NCBI GenBank assembly: GCA_052389895.1
Contig: JBQTHM010000020.1
Location: forward strand, 13,894 to 77,893
From: CAVVXX01 sp052389895
Lineage (GTDB): Bacteria > Pseudomonadota > Alphaproteobacteria > Micropepsales > Micropepsaceae
Direction: 5' to 3'
DNA: 64,000 bases
In this document: one piece after another, positions 16,369 to 23,998 of the stretch
Position numbering within the stretch: the stretch's first letter is position 1
Layout of the letters: each line of letters opens with the position of its first letter
Program-made: the position numbers and the translations under genes
The notes under the pieces: model-generated
The model's database searches: none
What the model was told of the DNA's origin: nothing
Seen by the model: only the letters and a program-made list of their open reading frames with translations

Positions 16369-17288
16369 TTAGGCTTGGGCTTCTTCGGCCCCACTAGTCC
16401 GCCGATAGGTGAGACGCTTTCCGCGAGCGCCCTTCACGGCGCGTTCAGCGCGGATCGTATCGTTTACGCCCAAGGCTTCGCGGTTGGAAAAGCGGAAGTC
16501 GAACTCAGTCAGGTAGCGGTTTAAGTGCTGTTCGCCGCAATGCTGATAGATGCCGCGCATCCCGCGCTTGAAGATCGAAAAGAACCCTTCGGCGCTGTTC
16601 ACATGCACGTTGCCGGACACATATTCGCGGGCATGGTTCACGCTGAAATGCTGGTTCACGGGGGCATGCTGTAGACGTTCGATTCGTCCGTATGGAGTTC
16701 TGACATCGGGTCTAGGCGCTCACGCAAGAACGCCCTCACCGTTTTCCTATTGAGGCGGTCTATCTTGAGGGAACGGGAGCGCCCACCACGCTCAATAAGG
16801 CTTAGGACAGCCATCTTGTGGCTGTAGCCGCCATGTTCGCCAGCGGCGACGCCCGGCTTGCGCCCGATGAATGTCTCATCGGCCTCAACGATCTTTCCGG
16901 CTCCACCAAGCGGGCCCGTGTCGTCTGGCTTCATGGCCTCGCGGATACGGTGAGACATGAACCATGCAGACTTGTAGGTTATCCCCAACATGCGATGAAG
17001 CTGGTGGCTACTGATCCCCTTCTTCGAGGACGTAAGTAATTCGACCGCCAATACCCATTTGTGCAGGGGAATGTGGGAGCGTTCAAAGATCGTCCCGACG
17101 GTCACGCTAAAGGGCTTCTGGCAGGCGTTACACCAATAGACGCCCGGACGGGTGGATTTGCCCTTGAGCTTGGTGGCCGATTCCAGTGACCCGCAATGGG
17201 GGCACATAGGCCCGTCCGGCCAAAGCAGGCGTTCTAGGTGCCTGCGGGCGGCGGTTTCATCGGTGTAAATCTTGGCCTTGAGGTTCAT
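16369..17288 (-). pseudogene. IS1595-family transposase, split by a -1 frameshift
   Basis: The first frame (17288-16656, 210 residues) has the zinc ribbon CPHC...CNAC and the first two catalytic aspartates in VEADETFIG and LHTDESN. It stops at TGA just after a run of five C. The second frame (from GTG 16659 to 16369) supplies the rest of the DDE-type core: NVHVNSAEGFFSIFKRGMRG and YLTEFDFRFSNR. Other members of this family are single ORFs of about 300 residues, so a one-base indel in the C run is the simplest explanation. AAGGAG precedes the ATG at 17288. Confidence 0.88.
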
Positions 17289-17311
17289 GGCGGCTAACTC
17301 CTTATGCCGCC

Positions 17312-17340
17312 TTTGTATCAGGGTCGCTGCCCTACGTCAA
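17312..17340 (-). promoter_or_regulatory. transposase promoter with -35 inside the terminal inverted repeat
   Basis: On the minus strand TTGACG (17335-17340, inside the repeat) is followed after exactly 17 bp by TACAAA (17312-17317, four of six consensus bases). It lies just upstream of the AAGGAG and ATG of the transposase. Confidence 0.55.
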
Positions 17341-17353
17341 GTATACAATCGCC
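17331..17353 (-). repeat. right terminal inverted repeat
   Basis: Exact 23-base reverse complement of the left end at 14919-14941. Confidence 0.95.
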
Positions 17354-17361
17354 TAGATCGC
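17354..17361. repeat. right 8-bp target-site duplication
   Basis: TAGATCGC, identical to 14911-14918. Confidence 0.93.
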
Positions 17362-17477
17362 AGTTGTACAATGACCGCAATATGCTACTACTGGTTGCAG
17401 CAGCCGGATAAGATGCATTTGACAGTCATTTGCAGCTTTGGCACCTGACTGGGGCGTCGCTTGTTCCTGGTGCTTTG

Positions 17478-17672
17478 GTGATTGTTTGCGTCTGCAATAG
17501 GCTGAACGAGGCGAAGATCCGCGCGGCATTCAGAGCCGGTGCGCTGACGCCGGAGGATGTTTTCGCGTTTTACAAGGTCAGAAAGAACTGTGGCCGATGC
17601 CTCGAAACAATCGAAGAAATGGCAATCCAGGAAGGCGGCGAGCCCGAGGGTCTGCCCGCGCCCGCGCCGTAA
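17478..17672 (+). CDS. bfd: bacterioferritin-associated ferredoxin ((2Fe-2S)-binding)
   Basis: A 64-residue protein that binds a 2Fe-2S cluster and reduces bacterioferritin to release stored iron. The four ligands are visible as CVC near the N-terminus and CGRC in NCGRCLETIEEM. I start it at GTG 17478, which gives the family start VIVCVCNRLNE; the frame stays open upstream without similarity. It is followed directly by bfr, as is common. The IS1595 element sits about 120 bp upstream, so its insertion could have altered transcription. Confidence 0.9.
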   Translation: MIVCVCNRLNEAKIRAAFRAGALTPEDVFAFYKVRKNCGRCLETIEEMAIQEGGEPEGLPAPAP

Positions 17673-18211
17673 TCGCTCCGCCGAAAAAGCCGGGTTCCGG
17701 CACGGACGACCCCGTACGCGGCGACGCCAGGACGATTGAGCACCTCAACCGTTGCCTCAAGAATGAGCTCACGGCGATCAACCAGTACTTCCTCCACTCG
17801 CGCATGCTGGCGGATTGGGGTGTCTCGAAGCTGGCGGAAAAGGAATACGAAGAATCCCTCGAAGAAATGCGCCATTCCGACTGGCTGATTCAGCGCATTC
17901 TCTTTCTCGGCGGGCTGCCCAATTTGCAGAATCTCGACAAGCTGTTGATCGGCGAGGACGTCGAGGAAATCATTACTTGCGATCTCAAGATGGAAGAGAT
18001 GGCGCTAAGGGATTTGCGCGCAGGCATCGCTCATGTCGAAAGCATGAGAGATTTCGGAACAAGGCATCTGTTGCAGCAGATTCTCGACAGCGAAGAAGCA
18101 CATGTGGATTACCTGCAAACGCAGTTGCGCCTGGTACGCAGCATGGGCATCGCCAATTACATCCAGAAGCAGGTGCAGGCGAACGAGTCGGGCGCAAAAC
18201 CGCCCAAGTAA
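17597..18211 (+). CDS. bfr: bacterioferritin
   Basis: Heme-containing iron-storage ferritin that forms 24-subunit shells. The ferroxidase and heme residues are in place: the glutamate of LKNELTAINQYFLH, the E-M-x-H pattern of EEMRHSD (the Met binds heme) and the later SEEAHVDYL. Similarity starts at residue 40 of the open frame, where RGDARTIEHLN matches the usual M-x-G-D start, but that codon is GTA (17714-17716). The only in-frame ATG is at 17597, inside bfd, which adds 39 unconserved residues. The domain itself (about 165 residues) has the normal length. Confidence 0.88.
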   Translation: MPRNNRRNGNPGRRRARGSARARAVIAPPKKPGSGTDDPVRGDARTIEHLNRCLKNELTAINQYFLHSRMLADWGVSKLAEKEYEESLEEMRHSDWLIQRILFLGGLPNLQNLDKLLIGEDVEEIITCDLKMEEMALRDLRAGIAHVESMRDFGTRHLLQQILDSEEAHVDYLQTQLRLVRSMGIANYIQKQVQANESGAKPPK

Positions 18212-19609
18212 TCAGATATGCAGCGGGCGTCCGTCGGCAGCGAGAACGGCTTCATGCATCATTTCGGAAAGCGTCGGATGCGGAAACACGGTCGCCATAA
18301 GTTCGGCCTCCGTGGCCTCAAGCGTGCGCGCGACCGAGTACCCCTGAATGAGTTCCGTCACTTCCGCGCCGATCATATGTGCGCCGAGCAGCTCGCCGGT
18401 TTCGGCGTCGAAGACCGTCTTGATGAATCCTTCGGCTTCGCCCAGTGCGATGGCCTTGCCATTGCCGATAAACGGAAACGTGCCAATCTTGACCTTGCGT
18501 CCCGATACCTTCGCATCCGCCTCGGTCAATCCGATGCTCGCCACCTGCGGCCAGCAGTAGGTGCATCCGGGGATCTTTGAGGTATCGAGAGGATGCACGC
18601 CTTTAACACCGGCCATGCGCTCGGCGACGATTACGCCTTCATGCATCGCCTTGTGCGCGAGCCACGGCGGGCCGACCAGATCACCAATGGCGTAAATTCC
18701 TGCGACACCTGTTTCACCCCATTCGTTCACGACGACATGCGTCTTTTCGGTTTTAACGCCAAGCTGTTCGAGGCCGATGTTTTCCACGTTGCCGATGATT
18801 CCCACAGCGGAAATCACACGCTCAATCGTTATCTGCTCCGCCTTGCCGTCTTTTGGTTTGATGGTCGCCTTGAGCGCGTTTGCGCCCTTTTCGATTTTTT
18901 CCACGCTGGCGCCGGTGACGATCTTCATCCCCTGTTTTAGGAAAGCTTTCGTTGCAAATGCGGAAATGTCTTCGTCCTCTACAGGCAAGATGCGTTCGAG
19001 CAGTTCGACCACGGTCACTTCGCTTCCCAGCGTGCGGTAGAAACTCGCGAACTCTATGCCGATTGCACCTGAGCCGATGACAAGCAGCGATTTGGGAAAG
19101 TGCTGCGGAACCATGGCATGCCGATAGTTCCAGATCAGCTTGCCGTCCGCCTCCATGCCGGGCAGTTCGCGCGCGCGTGCTCCCGTGGCCAGAACGATAT
19201 TCTTTGCCGTGTGTTCGGATGATTTCCCGTTCTTGGAAACCGTAATCGCGCCCTTGCCTTTCAGCTTTGCTTCGGCGTCAATGACCATGATTTTGTGTTT
19301 TTTCATCAACCCCTTGACGCCGTTCGAGAGCTGGGCCGCTACCTTGCGCGAGCGTTCGACGACCGGTTGCAGCTCGAAGCGCAGATTGTCGGCGGAAAAC
19401 CCGAACTCCTTCAGGCGGTGCATGAGGTGCCAGATCTCGGACGAGCGCAGCAGCGCCTTGGTCGGGATGCAGCCCCAATTGAGACAGATACCGCCGAGAT
19501 TCTCGCGTTCGACCACGGCAGTTTTCATGCCAAGCTGCGCGCAGCGGATGGCGCAGACGTATCCGCCGGGCCCGCCGCCAACGACGATGACGTCGAACGG
19601 TTCGGTCAC
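18212..19609 (-). CDS. lpdA: dihydrolipoyl dehydrogenase (E3)
   Basis: The FAD flavoprotein that reoxidises lipoyl groups of the pyruvate dehydrogenase complex with NAD. 465 residues, family length. The N-terminal FAD motif is GGGPGGYVCA. The redox disulfide is Cys42-Cys47 in GGICLNWGCIPTK. The NAD motif is VIGSGAIGIEFASFY, and the C-terminal dimer interface ends in FPHPTLSEMMHEA. It is last in the pdhA-pdhB-pdhC-lpdA order, 13 bp after pdhC. The stop codon directly abuts the convergent bfr stop. No lipA follows it here. Confidence 0.96.
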   Translation of the reverse strand: MTEPFDVIVVGGGPGGYVCAIRCAQLGMKTAVVERENLGGICLNWGCIPTKALLRSSEIWHLMHRLKEFGFSADNLRFELQPVVERSRKVAAQLSNGVKGLMKKHKIMVIDAEAKLKGKGAITVSKNGKSSEHTAKNIVLATGARARELPGMEADGKLIWNYRHAMVPQHFPKSLLVIGSGAIGIEFASFYRTLGSEVTVVELLERILPVEDEDISAFATKAFLKQGMKIVTGASVEKIEKGANALKATIKPKDGKAEQITIERVISAVGIIGNVENIGLEQLGVKTEKTHVVVNEWGETGVAGIYAIGDLVGPPWLAHKAMHEGVIVAERMAGVKGVHPLDTSKIPGCTYCWPQVASIGLTEADAKVSGRKVKIGTFPFIGNGKAIALGEAEGFIKTVFDAETGELLGAHMIGAEVTELIQGYSVARTLEATEAELMATVFPHPTLSEMMHEAVLAADGRPLHI

Positions 19610-19622
19610 GCGTCCATCATGC

Positions 19623-21056
19623 TCATAACAACATTGCCGCGGGCTCTTCGACGAACGCCCTGAAAGCCTGGAGAAAGCGCGCGCCGGTAGCCCCGTCCAC
19701 CACGCGATGGTCGCACGACATGGTCACCGACATCATACTAGCGGGCACGACTTTGCCGTCGCGCACGACGGGGCGGCTCTCGCCCGCGCCGATGGCAAGA
19801 ATGGCCGCATGGGGCGGGTTGATGACGGCCGTGAATTCTTTGACGCCATACATGCCGAGATTGGAAATAGCAAAGCTTCCGCCTTCGAATTCCTGCGGCT
19901 TCAGCTTTTTCGCTCGCGCCCGCTCGGCAAGAGCCTTCATCTCGTCGGAAATCTGTGCCAGGCCCTTTTCCTCGGCGCGGAAGATAATGGGCGTGATAAG
20001 TCCGAAGTCGAGAGCAACGGCGACACCGATGTCGGCATGCTTGTGGCGCAGGATGGCGGTATCGGTCCAGCTCGCATTCACCTCGCGCACGCGCAACAGC
20101 GCGAGCGCCGCGGCCTTGATGACGAAATCGTTGACGGAAAGTTTGTACGCTCCCTCGCCTTCCTTGGGCGCAACGGCGTTCAGCCGGGCGCGCGTTTCCA
20201 TCAGCTGCCCAATATCGCATTCAATGGTAAGGTAATAATGGGGAATAAGCGTTTTGGCGGAGGCGAGCCGGCGCGCAATGGATTTGCGAATAGAGTCATG
20301 CGGGATCGCCTCGTACTCGTCCTCTTTATAGAACAACCGCGCATCAGGAAGGGGCGCGATACTCGGAACGGACGGCGCCTCGGTAGGCGGAAGTCCTGGC
20401 GCACGCGCTCGCGCGGCCGGCGCTTTCCCCGGCTTCGCAGCAGCTTCCACATCCGCTTTGACAATGCGCCCGCGCGGGCCGGAGCCCTTCAGCGCGGTAA
20501 TATCGATTCCGGCTTGCTGCGCCACGCGCCGAGCCAATGGCGACGCAAAGACGCGCTGGCCCCCGTCATGACCATTCGTGCGCTGAACAATTTTTCCACC
20601 CTCCCCTTGGGGGAGGGTCGAAGCGCGCTCACGCGCTTCGGGGAGGGGTGATGGAGCAATGGGCGCAACACCCCCCACCCGGCGCTTCGCGCCACCCTCC
20701 CCCTCAAGGGGGGAGGGAGATTTGGATGCAGCTTCAGGTTTCTTCGCTTGCTTCTCGACGGCCGCACCGACGGATTGCACCGCGGCGGCAATATTCACGT
20801 CCTTGGCGCTTTCGCCCTCGCCCAACAGAACCGCAATGGGCTGATTGACCTTCACACCCTCGGCGCCTTCGGGAACCAGAATTTTTCCGATCTTGCCCTC
20901 GTCGATTGCTTCGAACTCCATCGTCGCCTTGTCGGTCTCGATCTCCGCCAAAACGTCGCCTGGCTTCACCGTGTCGCCTTCCTTGACGTGCCATTTGGCG
21001 AGCTTGCCCTCCTCCATCGTCGGCGACAGCGCGGGCATGAGGATCTGCGTCGCCAT
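19623..21056 (-). CDS. pdhC: pyruvate dehydrogenase complex E2 (dihydrolipoamide acetyltransferase)
   Basis: 477 residues. One lipoyl domain carries Lys43 in ETDKATMEFEA, followed by a linker, a peripheral subunit-binding domain (VFASPLARRVAQQAGID) and the catalytic domain with DHRVVDGATGARFLQAF near the C-terminus. Part of the linker (about residues 110-155) is encoded by GC-rich palindromic repeat DNA at 20598-20719 and reads SPLEGEGGAKRRVGG. It starts 2 bp after pdhB and forms the complex core with PdhA, PdhB and LpdA. Confidence 0.96.
   Translation of the reverse strand: MATQILMPALSPTMEEGKLAKWHVKEGDTVKPGDVLAEIETDKATMEFEAIDEGKIGKILVPEGAEGVKVNQPIAVLLGEGESAKDVNIAAAVQSVGAAVEKQAKKPEAASKSPSPLEGEGGAKRRVGGVAPIAPSPLPEARERASTLPQGEGGKIVQRTNGHDGGQRVFASPLARRVAQQAGIDITALKGSGPRGRIVKADVEAAAKPGKAPAARARAPGLPPTEAPSVPSIAPLPDARLFYKEDEYEAIPHDSIRKSIARRLASAKTLIPHYYLTIECDIGQLMETRARLNAVAPKEGEGAYKLSVNDFVIKAAALALLRVREVNASWTDTAILRHKHADIGVAVALDFGLITPIIFRAEEKGLAQISDEMKALAERARAKKLKPQEFEGGSFAISNLGMYGVKEFTAVINPPHAAILAIGAGESRPVVRDGKVVPASMMSVTMSCDHRVVDGATGARFLQAFRAFVEEPAAMLL
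20598..20719. repeat. GC-rich palindromic repeat inside the pdhC linker
   Basis: Near-palindromic CCCTCCCC/GGGGAGGG blocks occur at both ends. Between them lies a perfect 9-bp stem CGAAGCGCG/CGCGCTTCG (20619-20640). The whole is translated in frame. A related, degenerate copy lies in pdhB at 22158-22210. It resembles dispersed intergenic palindromes of alphaproteobacteria. Confidence 0.65.
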
Positions 21057-21058
21057 CG

Positions 21059-22513
21059 CTAATCCCGATAGCAAACGGCCTTGGCTGCAGCGACGACTTC
21101 GTCTACGTGCGGCAGCGCGAGTTTTTCCAGATTGGCGGCATAGGGCATGGGAACGTCCTTGCCGGTTACCCGCGCGGGCGGCGCATCGAGATGGTCGAAA
21201 GCGAGATCGACCACCTGCGCCGAAATTTCCGATGCGATGGAGCAAATCGGCCAGCCCTGCTCGACCGTAACGACGCGATTTGTCTTCTTTACCGATTCAA
21301 TAACCGTCTGAGTGTCTAGCGGGCGCAGCGAACGCAGATCGATCAACTCCGCATCGATACCTTCCTTCGCCAGCGCTTCGGCAGCTTCCATGATGAGGCC
21401 GACGCCGATCGAATGCGAAACCAGCGTCACGTGCTCGCCCTCGCGGATCACGCGCGCCTTGCCGATGGGAAGCACGAAGTCGTCCAGCTTTGGCACCGGA
21501 AACGAGCGGCCATAGACGATTTCGTTTTCGAGAAAGATGACCGGATTGGGATCGCGGATGGCGGCCTTGAGCAGCCCCTTCGCGTCCGCCGCGAAGTAGG
21601 GCGCCACGACTTTCATGCCCGGCACGGACGCATACCATGCGGAAAAATCCTGGCTGTGCTGGGCTGCGACACGCGCAGCCGCGCCATTGGGCCCGCGGAA
21701 TACGACGGGACATCCCATCTGGCCGCCCGACATGTAGAGCGTTTTCGCCGCCGAATTGACGATATGGTCGATTGCCTGCATGGCGAAATTCCAGGTCATG
21801 AACTCGACTATGGGCCGAAGCCCGCCGAAAGCGGCCCCCACGCCCACGCCCGCAAAGCCGTATTCGGTAATGGGCGTGTCCACGACGCGGCGCGGACCGA
21901 ATTCGTCGAGCAGCCCCTGGCTTACTTTGTAGGCGCCCTGGTACTGGGCCACTTCCTCGCCCATCAGAAATACGGACTCGTCGCGGCGCATTTCTTCGGC
22001 CATGGCGTCGCGCAGCGCCTCGCGCACGGTCATGGTGACGAATTCGGTGCCTTCGGGAATATCCGGGTCGCGCAGCGCGCTTGCATCCTCCGCTTGAGGG
22101 CGGGCAGCAACACGCCGGCGCGCTTCGGGTGCCGATGACGGTGCAGGCGCGGCCGCGCCCCCCACGCGGCGCGCCGCGCCACCCTCCCCCTCGATGGGGG
22201 CCGGAGAGAGTTTTTCTTCCGGCTTTGGTTTGGCCGTCGGCGCGGGCGCGGGCTCGGCGTCAGCGTTTTCGCCTTCCTGCGCGAGTTGCGCGATGGGCTG
22301 ATTCACCTTCACGCCCTCAGTGCCTTCGGGCACCAGGATTTTGGCGATTGTCCCTTCGTCGGCCGCCTCGAATTCCATTGTCGCCTTGTCGGTTTCGATT
22401 TCGGCCAGGACGTCTCCCGGTTTGACGGGATCGCCCTCCTTCACGTGCCACTTGGCGAGTTTGCCCTCCTCCATGGTGGGCGATAGCGCTGGCATGAGAA
22501 TTTGAATCGGCAT
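21059..22513 (-). CDS. pdhB: pyruvate dehydrogenase E1 beta subunit with N-terminal lipoyl domain
   Basis: 484 residues, about 130 more than a plain E1 beta. The extra N-terminus is a lipoyl domain almost identical to that of PdhC, with Lys43 in ETDKATMEFEA. An Ala/Pro linker follows, containing SPAPIEGEGGAARRVGG, encoded by a degenerate palindromic repeat. The transketolase-like part starts at TEFVTMTVREALRDAMAEEM and includes GEEVAQYQGAYKVSQGL and HSQDFSAWYASVPGMKV. It pairs with PdhA to decarboxylate pyruvate. The fused lipoyl domain is an alphaproteobacterial trait. Confidence 0.96.
   Translation of the reverse strand: MPIQILMPALSPTMEEGKLAKWHVKEGDPVKPGDVLAEIETDKATMEFEAADEGTIAKILVPEGTEGVKVNQPIAQLAQEGENADAEPAPAPTAKPKPEEKLSPAPIEGEGGAARRVGGAAAPAPSSAPEARRRVAARPQAEDASALRDPDIPEGTEFVTMTVREALRDAMAEEMRRDESVFLMGEEVAQYQGAYKVSQGLLDEFGPRRVVDTPITEYGFAGVGVGAAFGGLRPIVEFMTWNFAMQAIDHIVNSAAKTLYMSGGQMGCPVVFRGPNGAAARVAAQHSQDFSAWYASVPGMKVVAPYFAADAKGLLKAAIRDPNPVIFLENEIVYGRSFPVPKLDDFVLPIGKARVIREGEHVTLVSHSIGVGLIMEAAEALAKEGIDAELIDLRSLRPLDTQTVIESVKKTNRVVTVEQGWPICSIASEISAQVVDLAFDHLDAPPARVTGKDVPMPYAANLEKLALPHVDEVVAAAKAVCYRD
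22158..22210. repeat. degenerate palindromic repeat inside the pdhB linker
   Basis: Contains CCCTCCCCCTCGATGGGGG and a GGCGCGCCGCGCC block. The encoded peptide EGEGGAARRVGG parallels EGEGGAKRRVGG of the pdhC repeat, so the two are related. Confidence 0.6.
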
Positions 22514-22527
22514 CGAGGGCGGAAGCG

Positions 22528-23532
22528 TTATTTGAGAACGTCTGTGTAGAGTTCGTCCGGCGCGGGCTCGGGGCTTTCGGTAGCGAATTCGGTCGCCCGG
22601 TTGATCACGTTGCGGATTTCTTTTTCGACCGCTTTAAGTTCCTCTTCGCTCGCAACGCCCATGCGCACGATTTTTTGGCCGAAATGGTCGATGGGGTCGC
22701 GCTTCTCGCGCACACCCTGCACTTCCTCGCGCGTGCGGTACTTGGCGGGGTCCGACATGGAATGGCCGCGATAGCGGTATGTCATCGCCTCGATCAGCGC
22801 GGGCCCCTTGCCCGAACGCGCATAGGCAACGGCGCGCTTGCCTGCCTCGTGTACAGCGATGACGTCCATCCCGTCCACCTGCTCGCCCGGAATGCCGAAG
22901 GCCTGCCCGCGCTTGTAGAGATGCGTTTCGGCGGTGGAGCGTTCCACGCTGGTGCCCATTGCGTACTGGTTGTTTTCGATAATGAAAACCACGGGCAGCT
23001 TCCACAGCGCCGCCATGTTGAACGCCTCGTGCACCTGGCCTTGATTGGCCGCCCCGTCGCCGAAATAGGTAAGGCACACGCGTCCGTTGTTCCTGTACTT
23101 GTCGGCGAAGGCGAGCCCGGTGCCGATCGGCACGGGTGTTCCCACGATGCCGTGGCCGCCGAAGAAGTTCTTCTCGCGGCTGAACATATGCATCGAGCCG
23201 CCCTTCCCCTTGGAGTAGCCAGTGGCGCGCCCCGTCAGCTCGGCCATGACGCCCTTGGGGTCCATGCCGCAGGCCAGCATGTGGCCGTGGTCGCGATAGG
23301 CGGTTATGACCTGATCGCCCTCCTCGAGCGCGGCCTGCATACCCACGACGACCGCCTCCTGCCCGATGTAGAGGTGGCAGAAACCGCCGATCAGGCCCAT
23401 GCCGTAAAGCTGGCCCGCCTTTTCTTCGAACCGGCGGATCAGCATCATGTCGTGATAGAATTTTTTCAGCAGCTCCGGCGCGAGCGCGCCTTCAGCCGCC
23501 TGCCGTCCCACCGCTGCCGTTGCCTGCGCCAT
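22528..23532 (-). CDS. pdhA: pyruvate dehydrogenase E1 alpha subunit
   Basis: 334 residues. It decarboxylates pyruvate using thiamine diphosphate as a heterotetramer with PdhB. Visible landmarks are MLIRRFEEKAGQLYGMGLIG near the N-terminus, IGQEAVVVGMQAAL, and the cofactor motif GDGAANQGQVHEAFNMA. The phosphorylation-loop-like segment YRYRGHSMSDPAKYRTREE follows. I use the ATG at 23532; the frame stays open further upstream into the ftsB region without similarity. First gene of pdhA-pdhB-pdhC-lpdA. Confidence 0.95.
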   Translation of the reverse strand: MAQATAAVGRQAAEGALAPELLKKFYHDMMLIRRFEEKAGQLYGMGLIGGFCHLYIGQEAVVVGMQAALEEGDQVITAYRDHGHMLACGMDPKGVMAELTGRATGYSKGKGGSMHMFSREKNFFGGHGIVGTPVPIGTGLAFADKYRNNGRVCLTYFGDGAANQGQVHEAFNMAALWKLPVVFIIENNQYAMGTSVERSTAETHLYKRGQAFGIPGEQVDGMDVIAVHEAGKRAVAYARSGKGPALIEAMTYRYRGHSMSDPAKYRTREEVQGVREKRDPIDHFGQKIVRMGVASEEELKAVEKEIRNVINRATEFATESPEPAPDELYTDVLK

Positions 23533-23615
23533 CGCGGTCTCAACCAATCCCGCTCCAAAATCGGGCTTTCCCGCGGATATGGCAAGCGGGGCAAAGTCTT
23601 CAACGAATTGGGGGT

Positions 23616-23948
23616 TTAGCGGTGCCCTCGGGGCTCTTTGTCGCGCGGGACGGCGACCTCGCCCGGACGCCCTTGAAAGAGGACGCCGCGCGAGACTTCG
23701 TCCAGCAGGTCGGGATCGATGGTCTTGCCGTCGAGAAGCGAGATGCGGTGTTCGAGCGCGCGGCGCTCGGCGCGGAGCTGGCCCAGTGCCTGTTTCTTGA
23801 CCGCGAGCTTGGCGCTGGTGTCCTGCCAAACAAGCAGGCCGCGCTCGCCGAAAATACCGCTATAGGCGAAATAAGCGGTGACTGAGATGCAGATGGCCGG
23901 AATGGCCAGCATTCCGAAGCCGCGCGACAGCCTGCGCCTGATTTGCAT
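23616..23948 (-). CDS. ftsB: FtsB/DivIC-type septum formation initiator
   Basis: 110 residues. A short cytoplasmic N-terminus (MQIRRRLSRG), one membrane segment (AIPAICISVTAYFAYSGIFG) and a coiled-coil stretch (KLAVKKQALGQLRAERRALEHRIS) match the bitopic cell-division protein FtsB, which links FtsQ and FtsL at the divisome. The position between eno and pdhA is the standard one in alphaproteobacteria and supports the call. Confidence 0.85.
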   Translation of the reverse strand: MQIRRRLSRGFGMLAIPAICISVTAYFAYSGIFGERGLLVWQDTSAKLAVKKQALGQLRAERRALEHRISLLDGKTIDPDLLDEVSRGVLFQGRPGEVAVPRDKEPRGHR

Positions 23949-23998
23949 CCGCTGACCGAATCACAACTGATTCTCCGAGGTCAAGGGGTGGAGGAGGT

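Larger units (their letters stand above)
14919..17353. mobile_element. IS1595-family insertion element with passenger genes (2,435 bp)
   Basis: The element is bounded by 23-bp perfect terminal inverted repeats and flanked by 8-bp direct repeats. It holds a transposase of the IS1595 (ISXO2-like) type on the minus strand at the right end, plus four or five small ORFs that are not needed for transposition. Passenger genes are known in some IS1595 branches. Base composition and codon use inside are less GC-biased than in neighbouring genes. It sits in the intergenic region between the broken glycosyltransferase and bfd. Confidence 0.93.

Noticed and set aside
19707..20651. A 314-codon plus-strand ORF.
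   Set aside because: Antisense to pdhC.
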